NCBI RefSeq assembly: GCF_013282215.1
Contig: NZ_CP048103.1
Span: 2,914,001-2,978,000 of the forward strand
Reading direction: 5' to 3'
DNA from: Kroppenstedtia eburnea
Lineage (GTDB): Bacteria; Bacillota; Bacilli; Thermoactinomycetales; DSM-45169
DNA: 64,000 nt
Program-made: the position numbers and the translations under genes
The notes under the pieces: generated by a model
Databases searched by the model: none
The model's input: only the letters and a program-made list of their open reading frames with translations
Told to the model about the DNA's origin: nothing
Shown: positions 52,595 through 61,380 of the stretch, in pieces
Layout of the letters: each line of letters opens with the position of its first letter
Position numbering within the stretch: position 1 is the first letter of the stretch

Positions 52595-53508
52595 TATACT
52601 CCCTCCCGATCCACAGCCATGGACACAAACAGATCATCCAGGGTTCCTGATTCAAACCGGAATCCTTCGATCGTCCACCCTTCTTGCTCCGCCAGATTGA
52701 ACAGACTCCGGGCAACCTGCTGCAAGGAAGTGGCATACACCCGAACAAGTTCCCCCTCCTGTTCCACCCTGTCCACTCCCGGCAACCGGAGAATCCGCCC
52801 CGAATCAGCTCCGGGGGACTCAAAGGTGAGCCGACGATTGCCGGCCTGCTTCCGGATCAACTCTTTGGGTGTATCCAAAGCCACCAGTTGCCCCTTCCGG
52901 AACATGGCGACCCGGTCACACAGTCGCTCCGCCTCCTCCATATAGTGAGTCGTCAACACCACGGTTTTCCCCGAATCTCTCATACTGAGGATCAAGTCCC
53001 ACAACTCCCGCCGTGCACGAGGATCCAACCCGGTGCTGGGTTCATCCAAAAAGATGAGATCCGGATCATGGATGGTGGCCAGCGCCAAGGTCACCCGTTG
53101 TTTCCAACCTCCGGAGAGATCCTCAAAAGCGGCATTCAGACGGTCTGTCAGGCCGAGTGCCCGGATCAACCTCCCGGTGTCTGTTTTTTTGCGATACAGA
53201 GAGGAGAACAACCGGATCGCCTCCCCCACCTTCATCCGGGGTTGGATCGAGGTGGATTGAAACTGGACACCGATCCGTTCCCGAAGCTCATAAGGATCCT
53301 GATCCGGATCCATCCCCAGAATCTGAATGAGGCCGTCATCCCGTTTGCGAAGTCCTTCCATCATCTCCACCATCGTGGTTTTTCCGGCCCCGTTTGGACC
53401 GAGGATTCCGAAGATCTCCCCTTCCCGGACGTGCAGACTCACCCCGTTCACTGCATGGTTATCCCCATACCATTTGTGCACACCTTCCACATGGATCACA
53501 TCGGACAC
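52594..53508 (-). CDS. ABC-2 exporter ATP-binding protein
   Basis: A 304-residue ATPase: Walker A GPNGAGKTTMVEMMEGL, signature LSGGWKQRVTLALATI (the Gln of LSGGQ replaced by Trp-Lys-Gln), Walker B LIFLDEPSTGLDPRAR, H-loop VVLTTHYMEE, then a C-terminal domain of about 80 residues of the type seen in drug/antibiotic exporters (DUF4162-like). Partner of the frameshifted permease, so the exporter is probably non-functional if the frameshift is real. Confidence 0.9.
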   Translation of the reverse strand: MSDVIHVEGVHKWYGDNHAVNGVSLHVREGEIFGILGPNGAGKTTMVEMMEGLRKRDDGLIQILGMDPDQDPYELRERIGVQFQSTSIQPRMKVGEAIRLFSSLYRKKTDTGRLIRALGLTDRLNAAFEDLSGGWKQRVTLALATIHDPDLIFLDEPSTGLDPRARRELWDLILSMRDSGKTVVLTTHYMEEAERLCDRVAMFRKGQLVALDTPKELIRKQAGNRRLTFESPGADSGRILRLPGVDRVEQEGELVRVYATSLQQVARSLFNLAEQEGWTIEGFRFESGTLDDLFVSMAVDREGV

Positions 53509-53543
53509 AGGTGTTCCTCCTTTTTCCTCGTACTCTTATTTAC

Positions 53544-53625
53544 TTGGGTTGTGAATTGTAAGAACAACGGAAGGTCATGTGAAACCCAATCCCGACCGTC
53601 CATGAACGCATAAATCACAACGCTT
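53544..53625 (-). repeat. MITE-like repeat, copy H (internally deleted)
   Basis: An 82-bp remnant: left end TTGGGTTGTGA (53544-53554), then directly TGTAAGAACAAC, one hairpin arm (ATGTGAAACCC) and the perfect right end TCACAACGCTT (53615-53625). The other arm is deleted, so the hairpin cannot form. The CTAG flank contains the TAG stop of the methyltransferase gene. Confidence 0.82.
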
Positions 53626-54312
53626 CTAGTGCCCCGGATGGGGGTTTTTTTCGAGACGGATCTCCAATTCGATCGAATCCTCCAGAATCTCACAAGACCC
53701 GAATTCGCTTTTGGAGACCATCTCCGCAAAGGCCTGTTTGGTGTAGGCCCGCTTGATGAGCATCGACCTCATCACCCATTTGGTCAGAAGAGCATTGACT
53801 CCGGTATATGCCAACTCCTCTTCCACGTGTCTGTTCAATCTCGCTGAGGATACATCCCCCCGCAGATCAAGAATCACCGCTTTTCCGCCGGGTTTCAACA
53901 CCCGGTGCATCTCATCCAGAGCCCTGATCGGTTGGGAAAAATTTTTAAAGGCGGACCGACAGATGATCAAATCGAAAGTTTCATCCGGAAAGGGCATCGC
54001 TGCGGCATCTCCCAGACGAAAATCAATCTCCACACCTGCTTCCTTGGCGTGCTTCCGTGCGATCTCCACAAAGGTTTCACTGATATCCAATCCTGTCACT
54101 TTGTAGTTGCCAAGCTTCGCCAATTCCAGGGACAGATATCCCGGCCCCGGAGCGACCTCCAGGACGGAAGCCTCTGTATAGAGGGACTGTGCCGCCTTTT
54201 TTGCAACCCTTCTGTAATCCTCCATGTTTTTTCGGGTGTTTTTTGCGTACCAAGCGGCGATCACACCGTTCATCCCCAATCCTTTGTACCCCTTGGAAAC
54301 TTTTTCAGGCAC
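53626..54312 (-). CDS. Class I SAM-dependent methyltransferase
   Basis: A 228-residue methyltransferase of the Methyltransf_11 type. Motif I is VLEVAPGPGYLSLELAKLG (residue ~50), motif II VTGLDISETFVEIARKH, motif IV FDLIICRSAFKNFSQPIRAL, then MHRVLKPGGKAVILDLRG. Substrate unknown. GTG 54312 follows GAGGAGTG. The C-terminus PHPGH ends in TAG at the edge of repeat copy H. Confidence 0.88.
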   Translation of the reverse strand: MPEKVSKGYKGLGMNGVIAAWYAKNTRKNMEDYRRVAKKAAQSLYTEASVLEVAPGPGYLSLELAKLGNYKVTGLDISETFVEIARKHAKEAGVEIDFRLGDAAAMPFPDETFDLIICRSAFKNFSQPIRALDEMHRVLKPGGKAVILDLRGDVSSARLNRHVEEELAYTGVNALLTKWVMRSMLIKRAYTKQAFAEMVSKSEFGSCEILEDSIELEIRLEKNPHPGH

Positions 54313-54459
54313 TCCAATCCACTCCTCGCAATATTGGGATCCTTCTGAATCGGGATTCCCTCTGTGGTATCCTCAGTTTACCGTGCCTGCGAAGGCGGCA
54401 AATCGGACACCCGCAGGGTTTTTCATCCGTCCCGGGACGGAGAGAACAACACGCGGAAA

Positions 54460-54486
54460 TAAAAAAAAGACCGGGTAAACCGGTCT
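54460..54486 (-). terminator. Terminator of mraY
   Basis: On the minus strand AGACCGGTTTACCCGGTCT (54468-54486) is followed by TTTTTTT. It begins at the last base of the stop codon. Confidence 0.88.
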
Positions 54487-55481
54487 CAGATAAATATTTC
54501 CAAATAGACCCCCAACACCGCAAACAAGAATCCCAACCCCCAGAAGGTGGTCACCACCCGCCATTCCGACCAGCCTTTCAGTTCGAAATGATGGTGAACC
54601 GGACTCATCAGGAACACCCTTTTTCCCCGTAATTTAAAGGAAGTGACCTGGATCATCACCGACAGGGTTTCCATCACAAACACTCCGCCGATAATCAATA
54701 ACAGCAGTTCCGTTTTGGTGATCACCGCCAGTGCCGCCAGTCCCCCGCCCAAGGCCAGTGACCCGGTATCCCCCATAAACACTTTGGCCGGGTTGGCATT
54801 GAAGAGGAGAAAAGCCAGCAATGCCCCGGTGACAGAGGCCGAAAAGATGATGACACTGGTATTTTCCTGCATGATCCCGATCACGGTGTAAGCCCCATAT
54901 GCGATGGCTGCGGTTCCCGCCACCAGTCCGTCCAGTCCGTCTGTCAGATTGACAGCATTGGAAGCGGCAATCATCATGATTACCAAAAGGGGAAAATAAA
55001 GCCAGTTCAAAGAGATATAAAGATCCGTCCCGGGAATTCCGATCGTGGAGATCGCCTCATAGGTTCCACGCACCACCCGGACTTGCCACAGCACCCAGAA
55101 CAACACCATCCCGATAAAGACCTGTCCCAGTAACTTCTGCCTGGCGGTCAGCCCCAGATTGCGCCGCATCACCACTTTTATGTAATCATCCATAAATCCC
55201 ACGATTCCGTAACTCAACGTGGCAAACAAGAGAAAGAAAAGATCAGGACTCCCGGCTTCCGCCCTGCCGGCGAGAGGAACGGAGGCCAATACCACTGCGG
55301 TGAGAAAAATCACTCCCCCCATCGTAGGCGTACCGGCTTTCTTCTGATGAGCTTCCGGCCCCTCTGCCCGAATCGACTGACCGAATTTCAATCTTCTGAG
55401 CAGAGGAATGACCAATGGTGCAAGCAGTACACCCAACCCGAAAGTGACCGCCGGAGAGATCCAAAACATATGATTGAACAC
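54486..55481 (-). CDS. mraY: Phospho-N-acetylmuramoyl-pentapeptide transferase
   Basis: Makes lipid I from UDP-MurNAc-pentapeptide and undecaprenyl phosphate in the membrane. It has 331 residues and about ten helices. Motifs: [51 protein letters not shown] and [13 protein letters not shown], all as in genuine MraY. GTG 55481 follows AAAGGGGTGATT. It stands alone, not in a division/cell-wall cluster, so a second mraY may exist elsewhere. Confidence 0.93.
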   Translation of the reverse strand: MFNHMFWISPAVTFGLGVLLAPLVIPLLRRLKFGQSIRAEGPEAHQKKAGTPTMGGVIFLTAVVLASVPLAGRAEAGSPDLFFLLFATLSYGIVGFMDDYIKVVMRRNLGLTARQKLLGQVFIGMVLFWVLWQVRVVRGTYEAISTIGIPGTDLYISLNWLYFPLLVIMMIAASNAVNLTDGLDGLVAGTAAIAYGAYTVIGIMQENTSVIIFSASVTGALLAFLLFNANPAKVFMGDTGSLALGGGLAALAVITKTELLLLIIGGVFVMETLSVMIQVTSFKLRGKRVFLMSPVHHHFELKGWSEWRVVTTFWGLGFLFAVLGVYLEIFI

Positions 55482-55859
55482 AGAATCACCCCTTTGTACC
55501 CGTTTCGCAACCTTTGCAAGGCTCACCCGGCAACGTGGGTGGAACAGACTGAGTAAACGGCTTCACAGTTCGGACATCAGTTACCGGCCCACTCCGGAAG
55601 CATAGATGTCTGTCTTTCCCCTGACAGGGACTTCTCGCAAAAATCAATGTTAAACTTCCTCACTGGAATTGACAACCGAACCAAGGAAGTAGTCGATTGG
55701 TTTTATGGAATACTTACATTTATATTGTTTTGTCCACATCCATAATTTTTTCTTTCCATTCCATCAGCTCATGATGTAATCTTGATAGTATATATATCCC
55801 CGTTACGTCCGGGTGTAGATTGAGCGAATCACGCAATCTGCAGGAAGGAGGCCGGTGGA
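55482..55859. other. 378-bp divergent intergenic region
   Basis: Upstream of mraY (leftward) and of the gene at 55860 (rightward). AT-rich in 55680-55800, with TAGTATATATA (55786-55796) as a possible -10 for the rightward gene. I recognise no riboswitch or repeat. Confidence 0.4.
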
Positions 55860-56054
55860 GTGGACCGGAAACAACTTCACAAACGTGTGACTGAACTGCA
55901 ACTGCTGCTGGACAAAGGATACGTTCGTTTTGAACGTCCCAGTCCGATTCAGGAGTCCCTGCAAAAGATCCGTTTTGACAAAAAGGGAAACATCGTACCT
56001 GAATCGGTGGATCAAAATGTAACCGCCTTGCTCACGCTTGTGGAACTTTATTGA
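55860..56054 (+). CDS. Small hypothetical protein
   Basis: A 64-residue soluble protein (MDRKQLHKRVTELQLLLDKG ... GNIVPESVDQNVTALLTLVE) that I cannot assign. GTG 55860 is preceded by AAGGAGG. It is 34 nt upstream of the lipoprotein gene, probably the same transcript. Confidence 0.65.
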   Translation: MDRKQLHKRVTELQLLLDKGYVRFERPSPIQESLQKIRFDKKGNIVPESVDQNVTALLTLVELY

Positions 56055-56088
56055 TCTGGGATTGCACTGGCGGAAGAGAGGGATGAGG

Positions 56089-56796
56089 GTGAAGCTGTAC
56101 AAAAAAGGAATCCCCCTGATCGCCACACTGACATTCATTCTGTTGGCAACAGGATGTGTCAATGCCGACTACCACGTCACCATTCATAAAGACGGGTCGG
56201 GAATCTACCGGGTGAAGGTGCTGACCCCTTCTGTGATCGCCGATCAACTGGATCCCTTTCAGGAAAAGATGGAAAACCACGGTTATCGGGTGCGGGAGAT
56301 CCGTGAGGATCACCGTGTCGGATGGCTGGCGGAAAAAGACGTAAAAAGTGTAGTAAAAGATCCACCCGGTGACGAATTGAAAGACATCCTCGGACCCTCC
56401 GGAAAAACGGCCGGTTTGATCCCCTTTCTCCGGGAGGGATCCAGAGGTCCTGTTCGCATCGAGAAAAGCTGGTTTCAGTACCGGATCCTTCTTCAGACGG
56501 AAGCGGATCTGACCCATCTCCAGGCCGACAATCCACTGGAGCGGTTTTTATGGGAAGAAACCAACCTCCGTTTTCGCCTGACTCTTCCCCTGAAACCCGG
56601 GGAACACAATGCGGATCAAGTTTCCGATGATGGGAAAACCCTGACATGGAAACTGGAACCGGGTGAAAAAAATCCAATCCGGGTTCTCGTGGAATTCCCC
56701 AATCCCGTGGGGTGGATCCTCTGTTTGACCATTGCATTCATTCTGTTGCTCTTCATTCTTTATCTGGTAAGGTCCCGATTGCTCCGACGCAGGTGA
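56089..56796 (+). CDS. Membrane-anchored lipoprotein (DUF3153-like)
   Basis: A 235-residue predicted lipoprotein: basic start and hydrophobic signal (KLYKKGIPLIATLTFILLAT) with lipobox LATGC (Cys ~23), a beta-rich extracytoplasmic domain (ADYHVTIHKDGSGIYRVKVL), then a C-terminal helix and basic tail (RSRLLRRR). This layout resembles the DUF3153/LppM group. GTG 56089 has GAGAGGG at 6 nt; ATG 56083 abuts that site. Role unknown. Confidence 0.75.
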   Translation: MKLYKKGIPLIATLTFILLATGCVNADYHVTIHKDGSGIYRVKVLTPSVIADQLDPFQEKMENHGYRVREIREDHRVGWLAEKDVKSVVKDPPGDELKDILGPSGKTAGLIPFLREGSRGPVRIEKSWFQYRILLQTEADLTHLQADNPLERFLWEETNLRFRLTLPLKPGEHNADQVSDDGKTLTWKLEPGEKNPIRVLVEFPNPVGWILCLTIAFILLLFILYLVRSRLLRRR

Positions 56797-56993
56797 TCAA
56801 CCGTTTTATCCAACATCTGGCAGTCCGACCGACGAAACACCTGTCTCTGATTTATCGTTTTATACTTGAAGGCAACGGCAAAACGCCACGGACCGGGACC
56901 ATCCCCTCCCGGCCTTGCATGAACAAAAGACAGATCTTCGGATCCGGACTTAAAAGCGGGGGTTGACCTATCAAACATTCAAGAATTGATCGA

Positions 56994-58049
56994 GTGCGAA
57001 AAAAGAAGCGCCGTAAATTGTGGCTTCGCATATTGACAGTTTTTATGGTGGGTATTGTCGGTGTGTCCAGCTATTTTATCTATCAGGTTTGGGCAGCCGC
57101 GGAGCAATCCTTTGACCCCCTGAACAGGGATAAATCCGCCAAACGGGATAAGGAGATCACCATGGAGGATCCCTTCACCGTCCTGTTGGTGGGAACCGAT
57201 GTCCGCACTGCCGATGCAAAGGATTGGCGATCCGATGTGCTCATGGTGGCCGCTGTCAATCCCAAAAAAAAATCAATCAAGATGCTGAGTATCCCCAGGG
57301 ATACATATGCTTTGATCTCCAATTCCAACGGGGTGAAGACCAAGATTAACTCCGCACCTTATTATGGCACCCGTTCCCAGGTGGGGCCGATGACCAACAC
57401 CGTGCAAACTGTTGAAAACTTCCTCAATATTCCCATCGATTATTATGTGAGGATCAACTTCAACGGCTTTATTGAAGCGGTGGATGCCGTGGGCGGGGTG
57501 GATGTGAACGTCCCCTTTGACTTCAACATGCGTCTGTTCTACAAGTGGTACTCCTTCAAAGAAGGGCCCGCTCATTTGAACGGCCATGAAGCCCTTGCCT
57601 ACGTCCGGATGCGCAAATCCGATCCCGAAGGAGACTTGGGGCGAAACAAGCGGCAAAAAGAAGTGATCCAAGCGCTGATGAGCCAGATGACCAGCGTCAA
57701 GACCGTGTCAAAAGTGGATGATCTGCTGGAAGCCGTGGGTAACAACGTCAGTCATAACATGGAGATCAAACAGATGATCGCACTTCAGGATACCTACCGG
57801 AAAATTCCCAAGGACCGAACGGAAACTTTGGAACTTAACGGCGAAAACAGTAAAGATAATCCCCAGGGTATCTGGTACTTCCTGGTCAATGACGAGGAAC
57901 GCCTGCGGATCAGCAACATCCTGCGAAAGCAGTTAAAATTGCCGTTACAAACCCTGGACGGCCAACCATACACCCCTTCACAATCCCAGGATCCCGAAGA
58001 AATCGACGGGGGGACTGAGGAAACCACCGGTACATCCGGGATCAATTGA
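56994..58049 (+). CDS. LytR-CpsA-Psr family glycopolymer ligase
   Basis: Attaches wall teichoic acid or other anionic polymers to peptidoglycan outside the cell. A 351-residue protein with one N-terminal membrane helix (residues ~10-32) and the LCP domain (VLLVGTDVRTADAKDWRSDV, MLSIPRDTYALI with the conserved Arg/Asp, GFIEAVDAVGGVDVNVPFDF, RMRKSDPEGDLGRNKRQKEV). GTG 56994 lacks a clear Shine-Dalgarno site. The C-terminal tail is acidic and disordered. Confidence 0.92.
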   Translation: MRKKKRRKLWLRILTVFMVGIVGVSSYFIYQVWAAAEQSFDPLNRDKSAKRDKEITMEDPFTVLLVGTDVRTADAKDWRSDVLMVAAVNPKKKSIKMLSIPRDTYALISNSNGVKTKINSAPYYGTRSQVGPMTNTVQTVENFLNIPIDYYVRINFNGFIEAVDAVGGVDVNVPFDFNMRLFYKWYSFKEGPAHLNGHEALAYVRMRKSDPEGDLGRNKRQKEVIQALMSQMTSVKTVSKVDDLLEAVGNNVSHNMEIKQMIALQDTYRKIPKDRTETLELNGENSKDNPQGIWYFLVNDEERLRISNILRKQLKLPLQTLDGQPYTPSQSQDPEEIDGGTEETTGTSGIN

Positions 58050-58061
58050 ACCACCCATGAT

Positions 58062-58089
58062 AAAAAAGGACTCTGCGGAGTCCTTTTTT
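58062..58089. terminator. Bidirectional terminator between LCP and lipase genes
   Basis: AAAAAAGGACTC-TGCG-GAGTCCTTTTTT (58062-58089) is symmetric, with T runs on both strands. Confidence 0.93.
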
Positions 58090-58090
58090 A

Positions 58091-59407
58091 TCATTCAGGC
58101 AAGGAGCCGAGGAGAGTGGCCAGATCCCGATACAACCCCCGCTGATCCCGAACTCCCAGTCCAATGATATCCAGGTGATCGTGGGACTTCATCGTCCCGA
58201 GATCATTCCATTTGCCGATCCGGGGATTGCCGTCGTATGGAATGATCTCATCGGAAGAGCCCAGCTTCGGTCCATTCATGGTGTAGGTACTGACGAGCCC
58301 GTCATTCTTCCACCATTTCCGGTCGATCACCACTTCATCGGTGTGTCGGGTGTACTTCCCGATATAGATGGCTGAATAATACATCGCCGGGTTCATAAAT
58401 GGCTCCGGAAGTTCATGGCCTGTGAGCGGAGAGCGATAAGTTTGTTCCGAACCGACGGAGAAATAGTACACATCCGGCTGTGCCTCCACCCAGCGATTCA
58501 ATTCCAATGCCCCCTCAGGGCGTAAATCCCATTCAGCAGTATCCTTCGATTTTTCCCAGATCCCACTGTTTCTCACCCGCTTCATATAACCGGGAAAGGA
58601 TTCCCCCCGCTCCCGCTTCAAACCCCACTGATCCAGTTTAAAATCATAATCGACGAGAGGCCGGTTGCCCAGAGCTGCAGCAAAAGCGCCGACGATCTGT
58701 TGGATGTAGGGCGCTTTTCCGCTCACGTCATAAACAAAGGGAGAACCGTCATGGGGAGTGGAGATGGTGACAGTGCCCTTCACCCAGGACTTTCGTTGCT
58801 GATCGAAGAGAGGGGACAACTCCTCTTTGGGAGTGTTGGCCCGCTCCTGCTCATCCCCGTTCTCCAGCAATTGAATCAGCACCCGCACCGTCTGCCCGCC
58901 CATGCTGTGAGAGATCAGATGAATTTTTTTATCCTCTCCCCAATCCGGTACAAATCCCGGATATGTGCGACCATATCGGGCGTGACCATGTTCCTCGGCG
59001 TGAGCCTTTCCGTAATCCACCCGTCCTCCCTTGATCTGGGCGTACAACTCACACGCCCGGTCCCAGTTGCTTGAAAAGGTGCCGATGTCTGCGGCATGGG
59101 CCTCATAACCCCTTTTCCCCAGATCATTGACGACGTTGTGGATTCCTCCCCAATAATGGAGAGTGTAAAGCTTGTCAAATCCGCCCAACCCGTGCACCAG
59201 GATGATCGGATGCTGATTGTTTCGTTGGGAATCAGCCGGCTTCACCTCAAGAGTCGACTGGATCTGTCGTTCCTGCTCCGCCTGTTCCTCGGTTTCGTTG
59301 TAAGGGGCCCCACTTGATTCCTCCGCCCACACCGAGGGTCCCAAACTGAGGATGGAGAGACAAAAAACCGCCACATACAGCACACCGTGAAATAACCACC
59401 GTTTCAA
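58091..59407 (-). CDS. Secreted triacylglycerol lipase
   Basis: Extracellular lipase of 438 residues, similar to family I.5/staphylococcal lipases. The signal peptide (KRWLFHGVLYVAVFCLSILS, likely cut after SVWA) is followed by the oxyanion region PIILVHGLGGFDKLYTLHYW, nucleophile loop HLISHSMGGQTVRVL, and DHLDIIGLG carrying the catalytic His. Trp- and His-rich segments fit the zinc-binding lid of this family. TTG 59407 follows AAGGGGG; ATG 59428 and the frame start 59488 lack such sites. Confidence 0.9.
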   Translation of the reverse strand: MKRWLFHGVLYVAVFCLSILSLGPSVWAEESSGAPYNETEEQAEQERQIQSTLEVKPADSQRNNQHPIILVHGLGGFDKLYTLHYWGGIHNVVNDLGKRGYEAHAADIGTFSSNWDRACELYAQIKGGRVDYGKAHAEEHGHARYGRTYPGFVPDWGEDKKIHLISHSMGGQTVRVLIQLLENGDEQERANTPKEELSPLFDQQRKSWVKGTVTISTPHDGSPFVYDVSGKAPYIQQIVGAFAAALGNRPLVDYDFKLDQWGLKRERGESFPGYMKRVRNSGIWEKSKDTAEWDLRPEGALELNRWVEAQPDVYYFSVGSEQTYRSPLTGHELPEPFMNPAMYYSAIYIGKYTRHTDEVVIDRKWWKNDGLVSTYTMNGPKLGSSDEIIPYDGNPRIGKWNDLGTMKSHDHLDIIGLGVRDQRGLYRDLATLLGSLPE

Positions 59408-59680
59408 GATTCTTTCCCCCTTCGCCATTCCAATGGGTTTCTCCGCCGTCCGGCTATGGATCAGCAGTGGAAGCGGGATTTTCACCACTCCCCCGGGGCA
59501 TCGCCAAAGTGGACCATTTTCCCGCTGTGAACTCTCTCTTTGTTCTTTTCACCCCTTTCTGAATACCGCAATTATCACACTATTCACGAAAGGGAGCAAA
59601 ATGATTCTCATTCTTTAAAATAAAATCCGGCCTTTCCGTCCACATTAGAAAAAGAATCACTGAACAAGGAGGCTTCTCCC

Positions 59681-60046
59681 ATGGGAGAACGGAGCGTCAT
59701 CGCTTTTTTCCGGACGGAAGGACAGGCCCGGGATGCCGTACAACGACTGAAGGATGAAGGATTTGAGACAGTGGATCTGTCACGCTTTTCCCTCAGCCCC
59801 AAGGAAGATGGCAGCGATCTGGACAATCCCATCGCCGAGCCCATCTCCTCCCTGGCCACCATCACCGGTGCCCCGGTGACGGGACGGGACGCGGGGATCC
59901 TGAAAGCCGCCGATATCCATTCCAGCGGCATGGCTGACGGCAGTGACGAATGGGGTGCCGAGGACCTTTCGGTCACGGTGGTCACCGATGAGGAACACTT
60001 TGAAAAAGCGGAAAAGATTTTGGAACAGATGGGTGGACGTCTGTAA
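59681..60046 (+). CDS. Small stress-type hypothetical protein
   Basis: A 121-residue soluble protein (MGERSVIAFFRTEGQARDAV ... RFSLSPKEDGSDLDN ... EKAEKILEQMGGRL). The first 30 residues look like the ferredoxin-like/YflT-type domain used to sense or tune stress, but I cannot confirm it. AAGGAGG precedes ATG 59681. Followed by repeat copy I. Confidence 0.7.
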   Translation: MGERSVIAFFRTEGQARDAVQRLKDEGFETVDLSRFSLSPKEDGSDLDNPIAEPISSLATITGAPVTGRDAGILKAADIHSSGMADGSDEWGAEDLSVTVVTDEEHFEKAEKILEQMGGRL

Positions 60047-60054
60047 CCCACTCA

Positions 60055-60168
60055 GGGAGTGTCTGATTCATCCACAGCTGGAGCCCGGATCCGTCGGGAT
60101 TGGGTTTCAGATGAACATTCGTTGTTCTGACGAGCCAAAGGCACTCCATGTGAAACCCAACCCTCCTC
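60055..60168 (+). repeat. MITE-like repeat, copy I (divergent subfamily)
   Basis: Core hairpin TGGGTTTCA...TGAAACCCA with the GTTGTTCTGACGAGCCAAAG loop shared with copy E and a GTGTCTG-type left end. No terminal repeats, duplication or GNRA module were found. Limits are approximate. Confidence 0.72.
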
Positions 60169-60188
60169 CGGATCATCTTTTTCCGGCC

Positions 60189-60226
60189 GCCGCTCTCCTC
60201 TTTTCCGGAGAGCGGCGCTTTGCTTT
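60189..60226 (+). terminator. Terminator after the gene at 59681
   Basis: GCCGCTCTCC and GGAGAGCGGC pair (60189-60216), followed by GCTTTGCTTTC. Confidence 0.7.
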
Positions 60227-61029
60227 CAATTTTCCGATCGGGGCCGTCCCGGATCGCAATTGGGCGCTTTCACCTTGGAAACCTCCGCCAGTTTGATGAG
60301 ATAATAACATTCCTCCCGGAACATATGGTCCGCCATCAAGGGAGACAGCACCCCCAACAACTGATCATTCAACCTCATTTCCTCCAATTCTCTCAGGAAC
60401 CCTTGAAAGAGCGTGATCTCCAGCTCCACATCCCGATTGAACCGACGCAGGGCCGGAAAGTCCGACAAGCAGGTGCGGAGATATCCTGCCAACTCCACTG
60501 CCTTCAGATAAAATGCATCAAAATGGCGGGTGAACCGATCACTCTTCCGTTTCCATCCTTTCTCCGCAAAATCCAGATTTCCCGAGATCGCTCCCGAATG
60601 ACCGGAAGCATCCGATAACCACAGCAGATGGTGATGAACCGGGTGCTGTGCCGGCGGCACCTGACCCTGGCAGAGGCAGGCCAGGATCCGGATGTATTCC
60701 TCCACCTCATTCACCATGTGATTCATAAATGACGGACTGAGGGAAAGTTTGATCTTTCCTGTCAAATGACGTTGAAGCAACTGCAGCTTAAATTCCCGGA
60801 TCCCCCGCGCCCACCGGTCCACCTCCCCCGCCAGTGCCTGCCATTGGGCCCCCTCCACCTTGGCCCGGGCTTGTTCCAGCAATCGATCAAACACCTGCAC
60901 ATATTCCCCGGCACGGCGGATCTCTTCCTTTTCCTCCGGCGCGAGGGAATCCCGGATAAACCTGGCATGATCCCCCAAAACCTGCAACCAGAACCGGTGT
61001 TCAAACCGGGATGCTTTCACATACTCCAT
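60226..61029 (-). CDS. DUF2935 protein
   Basis: A 267-residue all-helical protein of the DUF2935 family, two ferritin-like four-helix halves. His/Glu residues in SRFEHRFWLQVLGDHARFIR and in ADHMFREECYYLIKLAE suggest a metal site. The function is unknown; it is frequent in spore formers. ATG 61029 is preceded by CAGGGGAG. The open frame to 61092 lacks a good start. Confidence 0.85.
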   Translation of the reverse strand: MEYVKASRFEHRFWLQVLGDHARFIRDSLAPEEKEEIRRAGEYVQVFDRLLEQARAKVEGAQWQALAGEVDRWARGIREFKLQLLQRHLTGKIKLSLSPSFMNHMVNEVEEYIRILACLCQGQVPPAQHPVHHHLLWLSDASGHSGAISGNLDFAEKGWKRKSDRFTRHFDAFYLKAVELAGYLRTCLSDFPALRRFNRDVELEITLFQGFLRELEEMRLNDQLLGVLSPLMADHMFREECYYLIKLAEVSKVKAPNCDPGRPRSEN

Positions 61030-61116
61030 CCCCAACCACTCCCCTGTTGAATCATCTTCACCACAACAGTATGTGGATGGCGGGATTCTCATTCAGCGAG
61101 GGACAGGTACCCTTAA

Positions 61117-61300
61117 AAGCGTTGTGAAAAAGTCATTCATACCCATAGGGCACAAGTCTCGCCAGGGGGCTTCCGCCCCCGGTCTCGCTATGCAGGAAGG
61201 GTTGGGTTTCACATGGAGTGATTTTGGATCGTAAGAACAACGAAAACGACATGTGAAACCCAATCCCGACCGTCGAAGAACGCACTAAATCACATTGCTT
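61117..61300 (-). repeat. MITE-like repeat, copy J
   Basis: A 184-bp reverse element with ends AAGCGTTGTGA (61117-61127) and TCACATTGCTT (61290-61300) and an exact TTAA duplication (61113-61116, 61301-61304). Read on the minus strand it has the core hairpin, one GNRA module (GGGGGC-GGAA-GCCCCC, 61165-61180) and CCCTATGGG. Confidence 0.9.
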
Positions 61301-61380
61301 TTAAATCTGATAAGAGAAAGGAATTTTCGGCAATTGATCGAATATTTTATATTGAAAGCGAATAAGGGGAGGGATGATTC

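Noticed and set aside
55482-55859. Cyclic-di-nucleotide or SAM riboswitch upstream of mraY or the gene at 55860
   Set aside because: I compared by eye for the conserved cores and found none.
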